64,000 nt of DNA from NCBI GenBank assembly GCA_947495125.1, contig CANLXL010000003.1, positions 523,086-587,085 of the forward strand. Direction: 5' to 3'. Below, one piece after another: positions 1 through 9,470 of the stretch. Position numbers and translations under genes: made by a program. The notes below the pieces were generated by a model. That model saw only the letters and a list, made by a program, of their open reading frames with translations. It was not told the DNA's origin and did no database searches. The first letter of the stretch is position 1. Each line of letters begins with the position of its first letter. Origin of the DNA: an uncultured Flaviramulus sp. (GTDB lineage: Bacteria; Bacteroidota; Bacteroidia; Flavobacteriales; Flavobacteriaceae).

Positions 1-830
1 AAGAAGTTATCGTAGTTAATAGTATTAAAGCCGGGACAGATAAGGCCACACTGACACTTGAAGACGGCACTGATATCGCTTTAGAAAAAGGAAAAAAGTA
101 TGTGGCAAATAACCTGTCCAGTAATGGTGAAGAAATTGTTTATAATGCCTTGCCAAATTCAAAACAAGATGCGGTGTATAACTACTTAACGATTCCCAGA
201 GGCGGACAATATTTTGTTAAACTATCTGATGGGACACAAGTATGGTTAAATTCTGAATCTAAACTGAAATATCCGGTTCAATTTGTAGAAGGTAAGACCA
301 GACAGGTAGAGTTGATCTATGGTGAAGCTTTTTTTGACGTTTCACCGAGTACAAATCATAAAGGCGCTAAGTTTAAAGTGCGCACAAGAGAAAATCAGAA
401 CATTGAAGTTTTAGGTACGGCGTTTAATGTCAAGGCTTATAAGGATGAAACGAAAATTTACACCACGTTGGTAGAAGGTAAGGTTTTGGTGGATAATAAC
501 GTTTCAAAAGAAACATTAAAACCGGGAGAGCAAACCATTTTCAATACGCTTAACAATGATTTAGATGTCAATGAAGCTGATGTTTACAGCGAAACAAGCT
601 GGATAAAAGGAGATTTTGTATTTAATAAAAAGCCACTGAAGGATATTATGAAAGTATTGTCCAGATGGTATGATGTCGATGTGGTATTTGAAAACAAAAC
701 TTTAGAAACATCAAGATTCAACGGAGAATTAAGCAAATATCAAAACCTGGAAGAAATACTTATACTTATTAAAACCACAGATATCATAACCGCCTATGAA
801 GTAAAAGAAAAACGCATCATTTTAAAATAA
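1..830 (+). CDS. FecR-family anti-sigma factor, 5'-truncated by window edge
   Basis: The reading frame is open from base 3, so the true start lies outside the window and the GTG at 102 is internal. What remains is the periplasmic part of a FecR protein: a FecR domain containing TIPRGGQYFVKLSDGTQVWLNSES, split here as TIPRGGQYF and LSDGTQVWLNSESKL, followed by a short C-terminal DUF4974-type domain from about FNKKPLKDIMKVLSRWYDV. FecR proteins sense the state of an outer-membrane TonB-dependent receptor and control a cognate ECF sigma factor. The receptor starts 100 bp downstream and carries the STN domain used for this signalling, so the two probably work together. The sigma factor would be expected just upstream, outside the window. 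The N-terminal cytoplasmic helix bundle and the membrane helix are not visible. Confidence 0.9.
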   Translation, partial: EVIVVNSIKAGTDKATLTLEDGTDIALEKGKKYVANNLSSNGEEIVYNALPNSKQDAVYNYLTIPRGGQYFVKLSDGTQVWLNSESKLKYPVQFVEGKTRQVELIYGEAFFDVSPSTNHKGAKFKVRTRENQNIEVLGTAFNVKAYKDETKIYTTLVEGKVLVDNNVSKETLKPGEQTIFNTLNNDLDVNEADVYSETSWIKGDFVFNKKPLKDIMKVLSRWYDVDVVFENKTLETSRFNGELSKYQNLEEILILIKTTDIITAYEVKEKRIILK

Positions 831-930
831 AAAAAAGAGGAATAGAAGTATTAACGTCTCACTGGAAACACTTCTTCCCCTTTATCCGATTAATCAATTA
901 TATGTATAACCAATTAACACGTACAAATTT

Positions 931-3900
931 ATGGAAATTAAATTAACTAATGCCTTCTACTGCTATAAAAGGACATTACTAAAAATTATTATGAAGGTTT
1001 TTATATTCTTATTTTGTGCCACCGTGTTTAGCTTAACGCCAAGCAACGTGCTGTCTCAAAACACTAAGATTATTATAGACAGCGATAAAACGGTAACCGT
1101 AGATGAAGTCTTTAAACTTATAAGCACTCAAACCGATTACAAGTTTATTTATCACGAAGATTTGTTTAAGAATCTACCCAGAGTTTTTCTTAAAAAAGGA
1201 GTGATCAGGGCCAATAAATTATTGGAAAAAAGCCTTTCTAATGGAGATTATATTTATGATCTCTCAAAAAACAAGACCATTGTTGTTAAGAAAAAACCTG
1301 GTTTGATAAAACCGATAGAGGCCCTTCAACAACTAAAAATTTCGGGGATAGTTACCGATGAAAAAGGCGTACCGCTTCCCGGAGCAAGTATTCTTTTAAA
1401 AGGAACCAGAAATGGCGTTGTATCCGATTTTGACGGAAACTATGTGATTGCTATACCAAGCCAAATTAAAGATGTTATTCTTGTGGTTAGTTATATTGGT
1501 TACGAGAAGCAAGAGGTTAATGTGGGCAACCAAACCACAATGAACATCCAAATGAAACCCGACGTTTCCGGTTTGGACGAAGTCGTGGTTGTAGGATACG
1601 GAACCTCAAAAAAGAAAAACGTCACCGGAGCCATATCATCACTCGATCCGGATGTTTTAGAAACCAATACGTTTCCAACGATCGGTAGCATGATCCAAGG
1701 GCAGTTACCAGGAGTTTACGTGGTTACCGGTAGTGGTGCGCCGGGAGGATCCGTACGTATTCGTATACGAGGTGATGCCACTCTGAATAGCGGTGCTGAT
1801 CCATTAATAGTGATTAATGGTGTACCCATGCCTGATGAGTTTGATATTAATGATATCAGTCCAAATGATATTAGTGCTTTGGATGTACTAAAAGGAGCTT
1901 CTGCCTCTGCTATTTATGGATCCCGAGCTTTAGCCGGGGTGATTCAAATAACAACCAAACGCGGAACAAAATATACAAAACCACAAATAAGCTACTCGGT
2001 TACTACGTCAACTAAGGGACTTGAGACTAATATCAGAGCGCTTGGAGCCGACGATTATCGAGCATTATACGATGAAGGCTTAATAAATTACTTGAGAATC
2101 AGACGCGGTTTAAGAGGAACAGATGATGAAGTTAGAGCCTGGGATGGGTCAGCTTTTAACTATGATCTTTATCGTGAAAGAGCCAATATTCAAGATGGTC
2201 ATACCGATTGGCTAGGCTTACTTTTAGGAAATGGTAATACGGCAACACACAACTTATCTATGCGTGGTGGAAATGAAAATATGCAATATTCGTTCTCTTA
2301 CAATAACCATTCAGAGGACGGTATCGTTGTTGGAACCAAGTTTAAAAGAAATACGCTTTCCTTAAATTTTGACAATAGATTTAGTGAGAAGGTTAAAATG
2401 GGGTTCAGTATTCTTGGAGGCGCTAATACCCGGGAAGGTGGTGATGCTACTATCAGAACCGCTACCAATATGCGTCCGGATATTCCGGCTTTTAATGAGG
2501 ACGGGAGCTATTATATAGATTTTTATGAACGAAGTTTTGGACCTTTTGGGAATATTTTGAGGGCCAGAGATAATCCCCTCGTATTGGCCAAAGAAGTGCG
2601 TAATGATGCTCTGGGAAGAAACATTAATATCACACCATATATTGAAATCCAACCCTTAAAGGATTTCACATTCAGGTCCAGTTATAGCTATTACCTGGCA
2701 CTTTCTGAAGGCGATAATTATTATCCAAGTTTTACTGATAGATCCTTACAAAACAGAAGATCGCTAGAGTTCGAAGGAGGTGGTTTGCTTTTTACAAGAG
2801 AATCTGAAGTTTCAAGTAAAATTTTCACGAACTACTTATCATACCTTAAAGAAATTAATGACCATGATATTTCCGGAACTCTGGGTATGGAATATAATAA
2901 AAGGGTCAGCACCAGTGAAAATAGCCAGTATGAAGAATTTCCAGACGACTATATTTTAAATACGCCCGGTGATGCCGGAGAGTATGTGGGGTCATCGTAC
3001 AGCGAAGAACGTACATCGTCCATAGGTTATTTTGCACGTGCCAATTATAGATACAAAAATCGGTACCTATTTACAGCTTCTGCCAGAATAGATGGATCAT
3101 CGCGATTTGGTGCTAATAATCAATATGCATTCTTTCCGGCGATATCTGCGGGATATATTATTTCCGATGAACCCTATTTTGAAGGCATTAAGAACACTTT
3201 AAATCTGTTAAAACTTCGAGTGAGTTATGGGAAGTCGGGTAATGACCGTATTGGACCTTATGAGCATATCGCGCGCGTTGGTTCGGCGAGTCAATATTTT
3301 GAATCTCCGACCTCGAGAATAACCAGTATTGCCAATCCAGATCTTAAATGGGAAACCAGCACCGAATATAATTTTGGATTAGATTTTGGCTTCTTTAAAG
3401 GCAATCGTATCAGGGGTTCTATAGATGTCTATACCAAAGACGTTAACGATATGCTTCTAACACGAGCATTACCACCAAGTACGAGTTCCGATGTGATTAG
3501 GGAAAACCTGGGAGCCATAAATAATAAAGGGATTGAAATAGCATTAAGCGCCGTGATTTTACAAAAGGAAAAACTTACCTGGGATTTAGGGTTTAATATT
3601 TCAAAAAACGAAAATACCCTTGAAAATTTCGGAGGATTAGAGCGGTCATCAAGTTTAACCAATCCATCCAGTTTAGTATTGAATGACCTTCTGTATGAAG
3701 TTGGACAGCCTTTAGGACAAATATTTGGATTCCAAACGGATGGTCTTTTCCAGAGTTACGATGAAATCGACGAATATGAGGCATTAAATCCCGATTTCAG
3801 GTATCAGGAATCTTTTTATAATACCATTCCGGGTCAAATAAAATTTGTTGATAATACCGGAGATGGTCGGGTTACACAAAAAAGAAGTTGGAATGATGAT

Positions 3901-4464
3901 CCTGAAGACCGGGTTGTTATTGGAAATACACAGCCCGATTTCACAGGAGGGTTCTATATGAATTTTGAATATGAAGGCTTTAGATTGAATGTCAGATCGA
4001 CATTCCAAATAGGAGGAGATAAGTATTGGGCCTATGGCGAAGATCAATTCGGAATACCAAGTAATTCCAATCCTACTAATGTTGACGCCATTGCGCTTCA
4101 ACGATGGACTCCGGAGAGTCCCAATGCTAAATATCCGGTTTTCACCAATCAATACTTTACCAATAAACTTAATGATTTCTGGTTGTACGATGCATCACAT
4201 TTTAGAATTCAGGAAATTGTCCTGTCTTACGACTTGCCGAAAGCTATGCTAGAAAGAACCAAATTATTTAGTAGGGTCACGTTGTTTGGTTCGGTAAATA
4301 ATGTCGCAACATTTACAAAATATCCGGGCTATGGCCTTGGGGAATTTGGCTTTTTTCCTAATGGTTCTGGTGCTAGTGCAAGCTCCACGATAGGAACGAT
4401 TTACGATAATTCCAGTTACCCACAAGAACGTACGTTTAGATTCGGTGTTCGAATGGATTTCTAA
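931..4464 (+). CDS. SusC/RagA-type TonB-dependent receptor with STN domain
   Basis: This is a 1177-residue outer-membrane receptor. A long leader (about residues 20-42, ending VLSQ) is a signal peptide. An STN (secretin/TonB short N-terminal) domain follows at about 48-118, a CarboxypepD_reg-like domain at about 136-210, and the linker LDEVVVVGYG at 216-224 introduces the plug and a C-terminal beta-barrel ending in FGVRMDF. Such receptors import ligands too large for porins using TonB energy; the STN domain talks to a FecR protein, and one lies directly upstream. The SusD-like partner follows at once. The start at 931 fits the extended N-terminus common in flavobacterial SusC proteins; an in-frame ATG at 991 would still leave a complete signal peptide. 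The ligand cannot be told from the sequence. Confidence 0.95.
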   Translation: MEIKLTNAFYCYKRTLLKIIMKVFIFLFCATVFSLTPSNVLSQNTKIIIDSDKTVTVDEVFKLISTQTDYKFIYHEDLFKNLPRVFLKKGVIRANKLLEKSLSNGDYIYDLSKNKTIVVKKKPGLIKPIEALQQLKISGIVTDEKGVPLPGASILLKGTRNGVVSDFDGNYVIAIPSQIKDVILVVSYIGYEKQEVNVGNQTTMNIQMKPDVSGLDEVVVVGYGTSKKKNVTGAISSLDPDVLETNTFPTIGSMIQGQLPGVYVVTGSGAPGGSVRIRIRGDATLNSGADPLIVINGVPMPDEFDINDISPNDISALDVLKGASASAIYGSRALAGVIQITTKRGTKYTKPQISYSVTTSTKGLETNIRALGADDYRALYDEGLINYLRIRRGLRGTDDEVRAWDGSAFNYDLYRERANIQDGHTDWLGLLLGNGNTATHNLSMRGGNENMQYSFSYNNHSEDGIVVGTKFKRNTLSLNFDNRFSEKVKMGFSILGGANTREGGDATIRTATNMRPDIPAFNEDGSYYIDFYERSFGPFGNILRARDNPLVLAKEVRNDALGRNINITPYIEIQPLKDFTFRSSYSYYLALSEGDNYYPSFTDRSLQNRRSLEFEGGGLLFTRESEVSSKIFTNYLSYLKEINDHDISGTLGMEYNKRVSTSENSQYEEFPDDYILNTPGDAGEYVGSSYSEERTSSIGYFARANYRYKNRYLFTASARIDGSSRFGANNQYAFFPAISAGYIISDEPYFEGIKNTLNLLKLRVSYGKSGNDRIGPYEHIARVGSASQYFESPTSRITSIANPDLKWETSTEYNFGLDFGFFKGNRIRGSIDVYTKDVNDMLLTRALPPSTSSDVIRENLGAINNKGIEIALSAVILQKEKLTWDLGFNISKNENTLENFGGLERSSSLTNPSSLVLNDLLYEVGQPLGQIFGFQTDGLFQSYDEIDEYEALNPDFRYQESFYNTIPGQIKFVDNTGDGRVTQKRSWNDDPEDRVVIGNTQPDFTGGFYMNFEYEGFRLNVRSTFQIGGDKYWAYGEDQFGIPSNSNPTNVDAIALQRWTPESPNAKYPVFTNQYFTNKLNDFWLYDASHFRIQEIVLSYDLPKAMLERTKLFSRVTLFGSVNNVATFTKYPGYGLGEFGFFPNGSGASASSTIGTIYDNSSYPQERTFRFGVRMDF

Positions 4465-4504
4465 AACATCTCGAAGCCATAGTTTAATAATAAAAAATAA
4501 TACA

Positions 4505-5884
4505 ATGAATTATAACATAAAAAATATAGTTGGCACGTTGTTTTTCATCTGCATGATGTCCTGCGACATAGATGAAATCCCGCCGCATAGTTTAGTTAAA
4601 GAAAATGCCATTACAACCGCTGCACAGGCCGAGCAGGCCCTAAATGGAGCATTTGTGCCTTTGGAAAGTTTAAATAACTCTACGTTCGCCGCAGATTACG
4701 CCACCAGTGGGAGTCAAATGATTGGTTTAAGCACAGGAGGCTTTGATTCGTTTGATGAACAACTTTTGGAAAATGAATTTACATCGTCTAATGGTTGGAA
4801 CCAATGTGCGGACATGGTCAATTCTGCGAATTTTGCTATTGAAGGCACTTCCGCACTACCAGACGCTACGTTTTCTAATCCGGATAGAAAAAATGAAATC
4901 CTGGCCCAAGCCACCTTCATGCGCTTTTTTGCGCAATATTATATATTCCGCTATTACGGACAGCATTGGGACCTGAGTTCCTCTTTGGGCGGTTTGATGC
5001 GTAGAGCTACAGCAGATTTATCGAATGCCAATCACGCCAGAGAAACAGTGGCCGATACCTATACCATGCTACTGGAAGATTTAGATTTTGTGATTGCCAA
5101 CGGGCCTGAGTTTTCCACACCATACAGGCCTTCTAAGCTTTTGGCTAAAGCCTTTAAAGCGGAGGTATTGCTGATGCGTGGTAATGATGCGGATTTGGAA
5201 CAAGCTATTATGATTGCTCAAGAGGTATTAAATGATCCTGGTAGAAGTATGGCAGGAACCTACAGAGCCGTTTTCGATAATGGTTTTGAGTCTTCGGAAT
5301 TGCTATTTACCAGATATGTTGATGATCAATTGGCCAGATTGGCAGGCTTTAACCTTGACAGTATGCTCAATATTTTTGGCGGATTAATATTTATCTCTGA
5401 AGCCTTTGAAGACTTGCTGGGATCAGATTTAAGAGCTCCTTTTTATAAGGAAGAGGTTGATGATAAAATCACCACGCCTAAAATGTTTATTGGCCAGGAT
5501 CGTGGGGTGGTGTTTTATATGCGAACCAGTCAGATGTATTTAGTACAAGCTGAAGCCCATGCACGTTTAAACAGAAAAGATGCGGCCATTGCAGCTATAA
5601 ATGTATTAAGAACAAGAGCTGGCGAAACACCGTTGGTAGCATCCTCAATTTCTGATAACGATTTAAGTATAACGGTATATAATGAAATTGCGAAAGAAAT
5701 TGGCATTGAAAAAGGGGAAGAATGGTTTGCAGCGATTAGACTTAAAAACGCCAGTGGTGACCCTCTGGTTTTTGACTTAAAATCTGAAGTAACCTCTATA
5801 AATCAACTGGTTTGGCCAATACCAGGTTCCGAAGTTGAATTTAATCAATTAATACAACAAAATCCAGGTTACGAGGATCTTTAG
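4505..5884 (+). CDS. SusD/RagB-like outer-membrane lipoprotein
   Basis: This is the ligand-capturing lid of the preceding SusC-type receptor. I place the start at 4505 (protein MNYNIKNIVG, 459 residues) because it gives a lipoprotein signal peptide ending in MMSC, with the lipidated Cys at residue 20. The frame stays open upstream into the receptor gene, but a start at 4445 would put 20 non-signal residues in front. Family features include the N-terminal block with ALNGAFVPLE, a helical TPR-like scaffold, and the C-terminal region with MYLVQAEAHARL, INVLRTRAG and a final WPIPGSE-type motif typical of SusD. It begins 40 nt after the receptor stop codon, so the two form one transcription unit. 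Confidence 0.93.
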   Translation: MNYNIKNIVGTLFFICMMSCDIDEIPPHSLVKENAITTAAQAEQALNGAFVPLESLNNSTFAADYATSGSQMIGLSTGGFDSFDEQLLENEFTSSNGWNQCADMVNSANFAIEGTSALPDATFSNPDRKNEILAQATFMRFFAQYYIFRYYGQHWDLSSSLGGLMRRATADLSNANHARETVADTYTMLLEDLDFVIANGPEFSTPYRPSKLLAKAFKAEVLLMRGNDADLEQAIMIAQEVLNDPGRSMAGTYRAVFDNGFESSELLFTRYVDDQLARLAGFNLDSMLNIFGGLIFISEAFEDLLGSDLRAPFYKEEVDDKITTPKMFIGQDRGVVFYMRTSQMYLVQAEAHARLNRKDAAIAAINVLRTRAGETPLVASSISDNDLSITVYNEIAKEIGIEKGEEWFAAIRLKNASGDPLVFDLKSEVTSINQLVWPIPGSEVEFNQLIQQNPGYEDL

Positions 5885-5917
5885 AATTTATAAAAACATC
5901 TCGTTATAAATCTTTAG

Positions 5918-5959
5918 GAGTAATCTTTTGAGCTTAAACATCGGTTTAAAAGATTACTC
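5918..5959 (+). terminator. Hairpin between SusD-like gene and thioredoxin gene
   Basis: A perfect 12-bp inverted repeat (GAGTAATCTTTT at 5918-5929, AAAAGATTACTC at 5948-5959) encloses an 18-nt loop. A second, smaller stem inside it (TTAAAC/GTTTAA) is mutually compatible. It lies in the 95-nt gap before the thioredoxin gene and is followed by a short T-rich stretch. It could be an attenuator or partial terminator that lowers expression of the downstream gene, or an mRNA processing and stability stem. The structure is seen; the function is inferred. Confidence 0.55.
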
Positions 5960-5979
5960 TCATTTTAATCAAAATATTT

Positions 5980-7098
5980 ATGAAAAAATCAATCGCAGGC
6001 TTAATGCTGTTCGCGCTCTTTTTATCCTGTAAAGAGGAAGCACCGCACTATGCCATAAAGGGAAAAGTGAGTAGTAACGTTACAGGAAAGGTCTATTTGA
6101 ACAAACAAGAAGGATACAAATTTAAAAAGGTAGATAGTACAACCATAAAAGATAATATATTTGAATTTGAAGGCGTCGTTAATCTTCCGGATATCTATGG
6201 GCTATCTTTTGAAGAAAAAAACGGACTTAAACGATTTTGTCTTGAAAACACCAATTATCAGATTTTGGTATCAGACACCATTTCAAAGTTAAAAATTGAA
6301 GGCGGAACGTTTCAGCCAATCATGGAGTCCTTTACTAAAAAAATGAGAGCCATTGAAGTTGAAGAACGGGACATGGTAAAAAGAATCAGAGCAGTATGGG
6401 GTGATGATGATGCTTCCGAAGAGGATAAAAAGAACGCCAGTAATGAGTTGGATAACTTTCGGAATAATGTGAAAGTAGCCTATGCCAAAACGTTTATAAC
6501 AGAAAATAAAAGCTCTCCTTTTACACCTAGCGTTCTAAATACTTATGTTCGTAATTATCTTGATCTAGATCAATTGGACTCCATTTATAAAACCTTTACC
6601 GATGCTGTAAAACAAAGTAATATGGGGAGTAAACTAGGAACATCAATTACCAATACGCGATTATCCGCGGAGGGGAATCCTTTTCTTGATTTTTCTGTGA
6701 CGGACCCAGACGGAAATACGATAAAACTTTCAGATGTTGTTAAAGACAATAAATTAGTATTTGTCGACTTCTGGGCTTCATGGTGTGGGCCGTGCCGTAT
6801 GATTATTCCGAGTTTAAAAGAAACCTACACTGAGTATCATCCGCTGGGCCTTGAAATGTTTGCAGTATCCTATGATGATAGTGACGCCAAGTGGAGAAAA
6901 GCTATGGAAGAAGAAAATTTTAGCTGGATAAACGGATCGAACTTAAAAGGATGGAATTGCCCTTCAGCCACTTTATATGCCGTTAGAGGAATTCCTGCTA
7001 ATGTTCTTATTACGAACAATGGTATTATTGTTGGAAAAAACCTGTTTGGAGAAAAATTAAAACAGAAGATTGAGGAATATTTAAAAAACGAAGACTAG
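5980..7098 (+). CDS. TlpA-like thioredoxin-fold lipoprotein with DUF4369-type N-terminus
   Basis: The 372-residue product begins with a lipoprotein signal (LFLSC, lipidated Cys17). Residues about 25-110 look like the DUF4369 domain often found in front of Bacteroidota thiol-disulfide oxidoreductases. A helical, charged linker follows (about 115-215), and then a TlpA/AhpC-type thioredoxin domain (about 230-370) with the active-site motif WASWCGPC, catalytic Cys269 and Cys272, and a cis-Pro motif in GIPANVLI. Such proteins are tethered in the periplasm and reduce or isomerise disulfides. It is the last gene of the FecR/SusC/SusD cluster, as is common for these loci. The family is clear; its substrate is not. 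Confidence 0.9.
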   Translation: MKKSIAGLMLFALFLSCKEEAPHYAIKGKVSSNVTGKVYLNKQEGYKFKKVDSTTIKDNIFEFEGVVNLPDIYGLSFEEKNGLKRFCLENTNYQILVSDTISKLKIEGGTFQPIMESFTKKMRAIEVEERDMVKRIRAVWGDDDASEEDKKNASNELDNFRNNVKVAYAKTFITENKSSPFTPSVLNTYVRNYLDLDQLDSIYKTFTDAVKQSNMGSKLGTSITNTRLSAEGNPFLDFSVTDPDGNTIKLSDVVKDNKLVFVDFWASWCGPCRMIIPSLKETYTEYHPLGLEMFAVSYDDSDAKWRKAMEEENFSWINGSNLKGWNCPSATLYAVRGIPANVLITNNGIIVGKNLFGEKLKQKIEEYLKNED

Positions 7099-7193
7099 AT
7101 ATCGTAGAATAACCTGAGTCCGAGATCTAATTTGTTGAACGCCAAAATAGCAATAATGTCTCTTCGAGTATTTTTCGGCCTAAGAAGAAAAAT

Positions 7194-7274
7194 GCCTGTC
7201 TGCCGGAAGACAGGTATCGAGAAGTTATTGACATATCGTTCTCGATACATCACGCTCAGGCGTGACACTCCTGA
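7194..7274. repeat. Palindrome-rich dispersed repeat in convergent spacer
   Basis: Three hairpins lie back to back: CCTGTCT/AGACAGG (7195-7201, 7208-7214), a perfect 10-bp GTATCGAGAA/TTCTCGATAC pair (7214-7223, 7239-7248), and CACG/CGTG with flanking TCAGG/CCTGA (7251-7274). No open reading frame explains it. Stacked short palindromes of this kind are typical of small non-coding dispersed repeats between flavobacterial genes. Only one copy is in the window, so its repetitive nature is inferred rather than seen. Confidence 0.5.
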
Positions 7275-7354
7275 ACTGAGATAAGAATATAAAACATCTT
7301 TAAGTTTATTATTTATTTGAATTAGTCACTCTATAAACCATATTCCAGATGTTA

Positions 7355-7387
7355 ATAAGGGCAGTCTATAAATAGCGCTGCCCTTAT
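7355..7387. terminator. Bidirectional terminator between convergent genes
   Basis: A perfect 10-bp stem (ATAAGGGCAG at 7355-7364, CTGCCCTTAT at 7378-7387) with a 13-nt loop is followed by GTTTTAT on the + strand. It sits between the thioredoxin gene (ending 7098, + strand) and the secreted protein gene (ending 7413, - strand), where a terminator serving both directions is expected. The rest of the 314-bp spacer, apart from the repeat at 7194-7274, shows nothing else that I recognise. Confidence 0.7.
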
Positions 7388-7412
7388 GTTTTATAAACTA
7401 ATTGAATGGGTT

Positions 7413-8012
7413 CTATTTGTCGTCATCCTTTTTAGGATAGGTTGGTGTAATCATGATATGTGCTCTATGCGTTCCCGGGTTCATAATCCAAGCATGTCCG
7501 CCGGCTCTTGGTTTGGTAGGTAGACCGGTACTCTCGGTTGTGGCAAAAGGGGTGTAAACAACATATCTTACCTTTTCGTTTTCAATGGCTTTAGTCGTTT
7601 CATTTACGGTACCGCGAAGTACAATTAAAGTTGAGCCATAAGGCATTTTAAGACTCCCGTTTTTAACTTCCTCTTCTCGAATGTCAAAGATTTCTTTAAA
7701 ATTCTTTCCTTGTTTTTTTAATTCGCGCCCGCGAGCCATAAACTCATCCAGGTCTTTATGGTATGCGGCAACCTGAAATCCATCTTGATTCGGGTTGTCT
7801 GCCAGACAGATGTACTGGTTCGTGCCTTCCCTTAAAACCGCAAAGTTACCATCGGCATCATAACCATAAACTTTGGCTTCATCCCGAAATGCTTCTTCTA
7901 AGCCTAAAACAGCTGTGTTAATTTGCCAGGTCGCTGGAGGAATACTGTTCTCTTGCGCGATGAGGTAATAAGGAATAAGTAATAAACATGTTATGAATAG
8001 TTTAGTTTTCAT
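7413..8012 (-). CDS. Secreted protein of unknown function
   Basis: I do not recognise this family. I use the start at 8012 (protein MKTKLFITCL, 199 residues) because it places a clean signal peptide (to LIAQ) at the N-terminus; the frame extends to a Met at 8060, which would add 16 polar residues before it. The mature protein is soluble and charged, with motifs YICLADNP, YHKDLDEFM, MPYGSTLIVLRG, YTPFATTESTGLP and a C-terminal AGGHAWIMNPGTHRAHIMI block rich in His that could bind a ligand or metal. It probably lies in the periplasm or outside the cell. It lies about 90 nt downstream of the histidine kinase gene on the same strand, so it might be co-transcribed with the two-component genes. Confidence 0.7.
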   Translation of the reverse strand: MKTKLFITCLLLIPYYLIAQENSIPPATWQINTAVLGLEEAFRDEAKVYGYDADGNFAVLREGTNQYICLADNPNQDGFQVAAYHKDLDEFMARGRELKKQGKNFKEIFDIREEEVKNGSLKMPYGSTLIVLRGTVNETTKAIENEKVRYVVYTPFATTESTGLPTKPRAGGHAWIMNPGTHRAHIMITPTYPKKDDDK

Positions 8013-8102
8013 AGGATTTCGTTTTAAATTAGTCTTCAGGTAAAATGTATAAGGCCTCAAAAAAGGCTTTATAAAGATATCATATTTTTAGAGGTACTTT
8101 TG

Positions 8103-9470
8103 TTAAAATATCAGGCTAATAACCGTACCCTTATTTTCTATACTTTGTATTTGAATTTTCCCTTTATGAAGCAACATGATTTGCTTACACAAACTCAAGC
8201 CAATCCCGCTGCCAGATTTTTTAGTGCTAAAAAAAGGAATAAAGACGTCGTCAATGATTTCGCTTGGAATGCCTTTTCCGTTATCCTTTACGCGTATAAT
8301 AGGATGTCCGTCAATATTTTTTTGAGCGTATAAAGTAATTTTGGCTTGCGCAACACCTTTACAGGCTTCAACAGCATTCAACATCAAATTAATTAACACC
8401 TGCTCAATTAAATAGGTATCCATTTCTATTTGAAGATTCAGGTTTTCAATTTCAAAATGTAACTCAATATTTTTATTGTTAAGTGAAGGAAGCATTAAGG
8501 TTTTTATGTTTTCGAATAATTCGATGACCAGTATTTTACTTACATTGAGTTTGGTGATTTTGTTTAAACTTCTATAGGTTTTAGCAAACTTTAATAAGCC
8601 TTCACTTCGTTTTTTAATGCTTTCTATACCGGCATCTAAATCACTCATATCTATTTGCTGATTAACCGGGTCATCTATGGATTGTTGAACTTTAGTTTGT
8701 AATGTTTCTGCCAATGACGATATTGGTGCAATAGAGTTCATGATTTCATGAGTCATAACACTCAGAAGCTTTTTCCAGGCTTCTGTTTCATTCTGTGTTA
8801 ACGTACTTTCAATATTTTGTAATACGATAAGTTTATATGAAAATTCATTGATTTCAAATAAAGAACTGGCGATTAGCAGTTTTGTCTTTTCGTTTTCAAT
8901 GGTTATGGTAATACTGTCTTCAATAGCATGCTTTTTTGTGAAAACGGTATCAAAAAGGTTTGGATTTCTTTTTTTTATAAACTGGATGTTTTTAAGCGAA
9001 GGAATCCCTAAGGTTTTTTTAAACGCATCATTGATCCATAAAACAGCACCAGATTCTATATTATATGCTATAATCCCGGTATTAACCAATTCCAGTATTT
9101 TTTTAAGGTATAGATGCTGCGCTTCTTTTTCTTTATTTATTTCGTGTATGGTTTTGTTAACTTCGTTAAAGCCTTTATGCAATTCTCTAATATCTTCTGT
9201 TCCGGATTTTTCGTTAAACCAACGCGAAAAATCCCTGTACTTTACAGATTCAAAAAAATCATCCATTTCGTAGAACCGTCTAAATATAAACTTGTAGAGA
9301 CCTCTAAAGGAATAATATAGCGTAATTAAAATGGGAGCCAGAATAGCAACACTAACTTGAGAATTATCTTTAAAATCAAGCATGCTTATTGCAAACGCTA
9401 AAGCCGATAGCGCAAAAAACAGAACGATAACTCTAATTATCAGCGTTAATTTGTATTTTCTATAGGCCAT
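8103..9470 (-). CDS. Membrane sensor histidine kinase, NtrY-like
   Basis: This 455-residue kinase has two N-terminal membrane helices (about 10-31 and 40-57) with almost no periplasmic loop. A HAMP-like or coiled linker (about 65-120) and a PAS-type domain (about 122-220) follow, then the catalytic core. The phosphorylated His is H241 in MTHEIMNSIAPI. The ATPase lobe shows the N box around N365 (NLMLNAVEA), G1 at D396-N-G-K-G and G2 at GSGIGLSL (about 420-427). The short extracytoplasmic part suggests it senses a signal within the membrane or cytoplasm, or a partner protein. It overlaps the response-regulator gene by 11 nt, so the pair is translated together. The divergent exporter locus is its probable target. 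Confidence 0.92.
   Translation of the reverse strand: MAYRKYKLTLIIRVIVLFFALSALAFAISMLDFKDNSQVSVAILAPILITLYYSFRGLYKFIFRRFYEMDDFFESVKYRDFSRWFNEKSGTEDIRELHKGFNEVNKTIHEINKEKEAQHLYLKKILELVNTGIIAYNIESGAVLWINDAFKKTLGIPSLKNIQFIKKRNPNLFDTVFTKKHAIEDSITITIENEKTKLLIASSLFEINEFSYKLIVLQNIESTLTQNETEAWKKLLSVMTHEIMNSIAPISSLAETLQTKVQQSIDDPVNQQIDMSDLDAGIESIKKRSEGLLKFAKTYRSLNKITKLNVSKILVIELFENIKTLMLPSLNNKNIELHFEIENLNLQIEMDTYLIEQVLINLMLNAVEACKGVAQAKITLYAQKNIDGHPIIRVKDNGKGIPSEIIDDVFIPFFSTKKSGSGIGLSLCKQIMLLHKGKIQIQSIENKGTVISLIF

Noticed and set aside
102..830. GTG at 102 as the start of the FecR gene
   Set aside because: The frame is open and FecR-like upstream to base 3, so the gene is cut by the window edge and the GTG is internal.
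2362..2652. Open frames on the opposite strand of the receptor and permease genes (for example 2362-2652, 3784-4152, 42195-42485)
   Set aside because: They lie fully inside clear genes, show no family features and recur at equivalent places in paralogues (for example 19931-20140 and 22389-22598), as expected of shadows.
4445..4504. Start of the SusD-like gene at 4445, inside the receptor gene
   Set aside because: It would put 20 non-signal residues before the lipoprotein signal; 4505 gives a proper signal peptide.
8848..9273. 141-codon frame opposite the histidine kinase
   Set aside because: It covers the PAS and linker part of an intact kinase and has no recognisable features.
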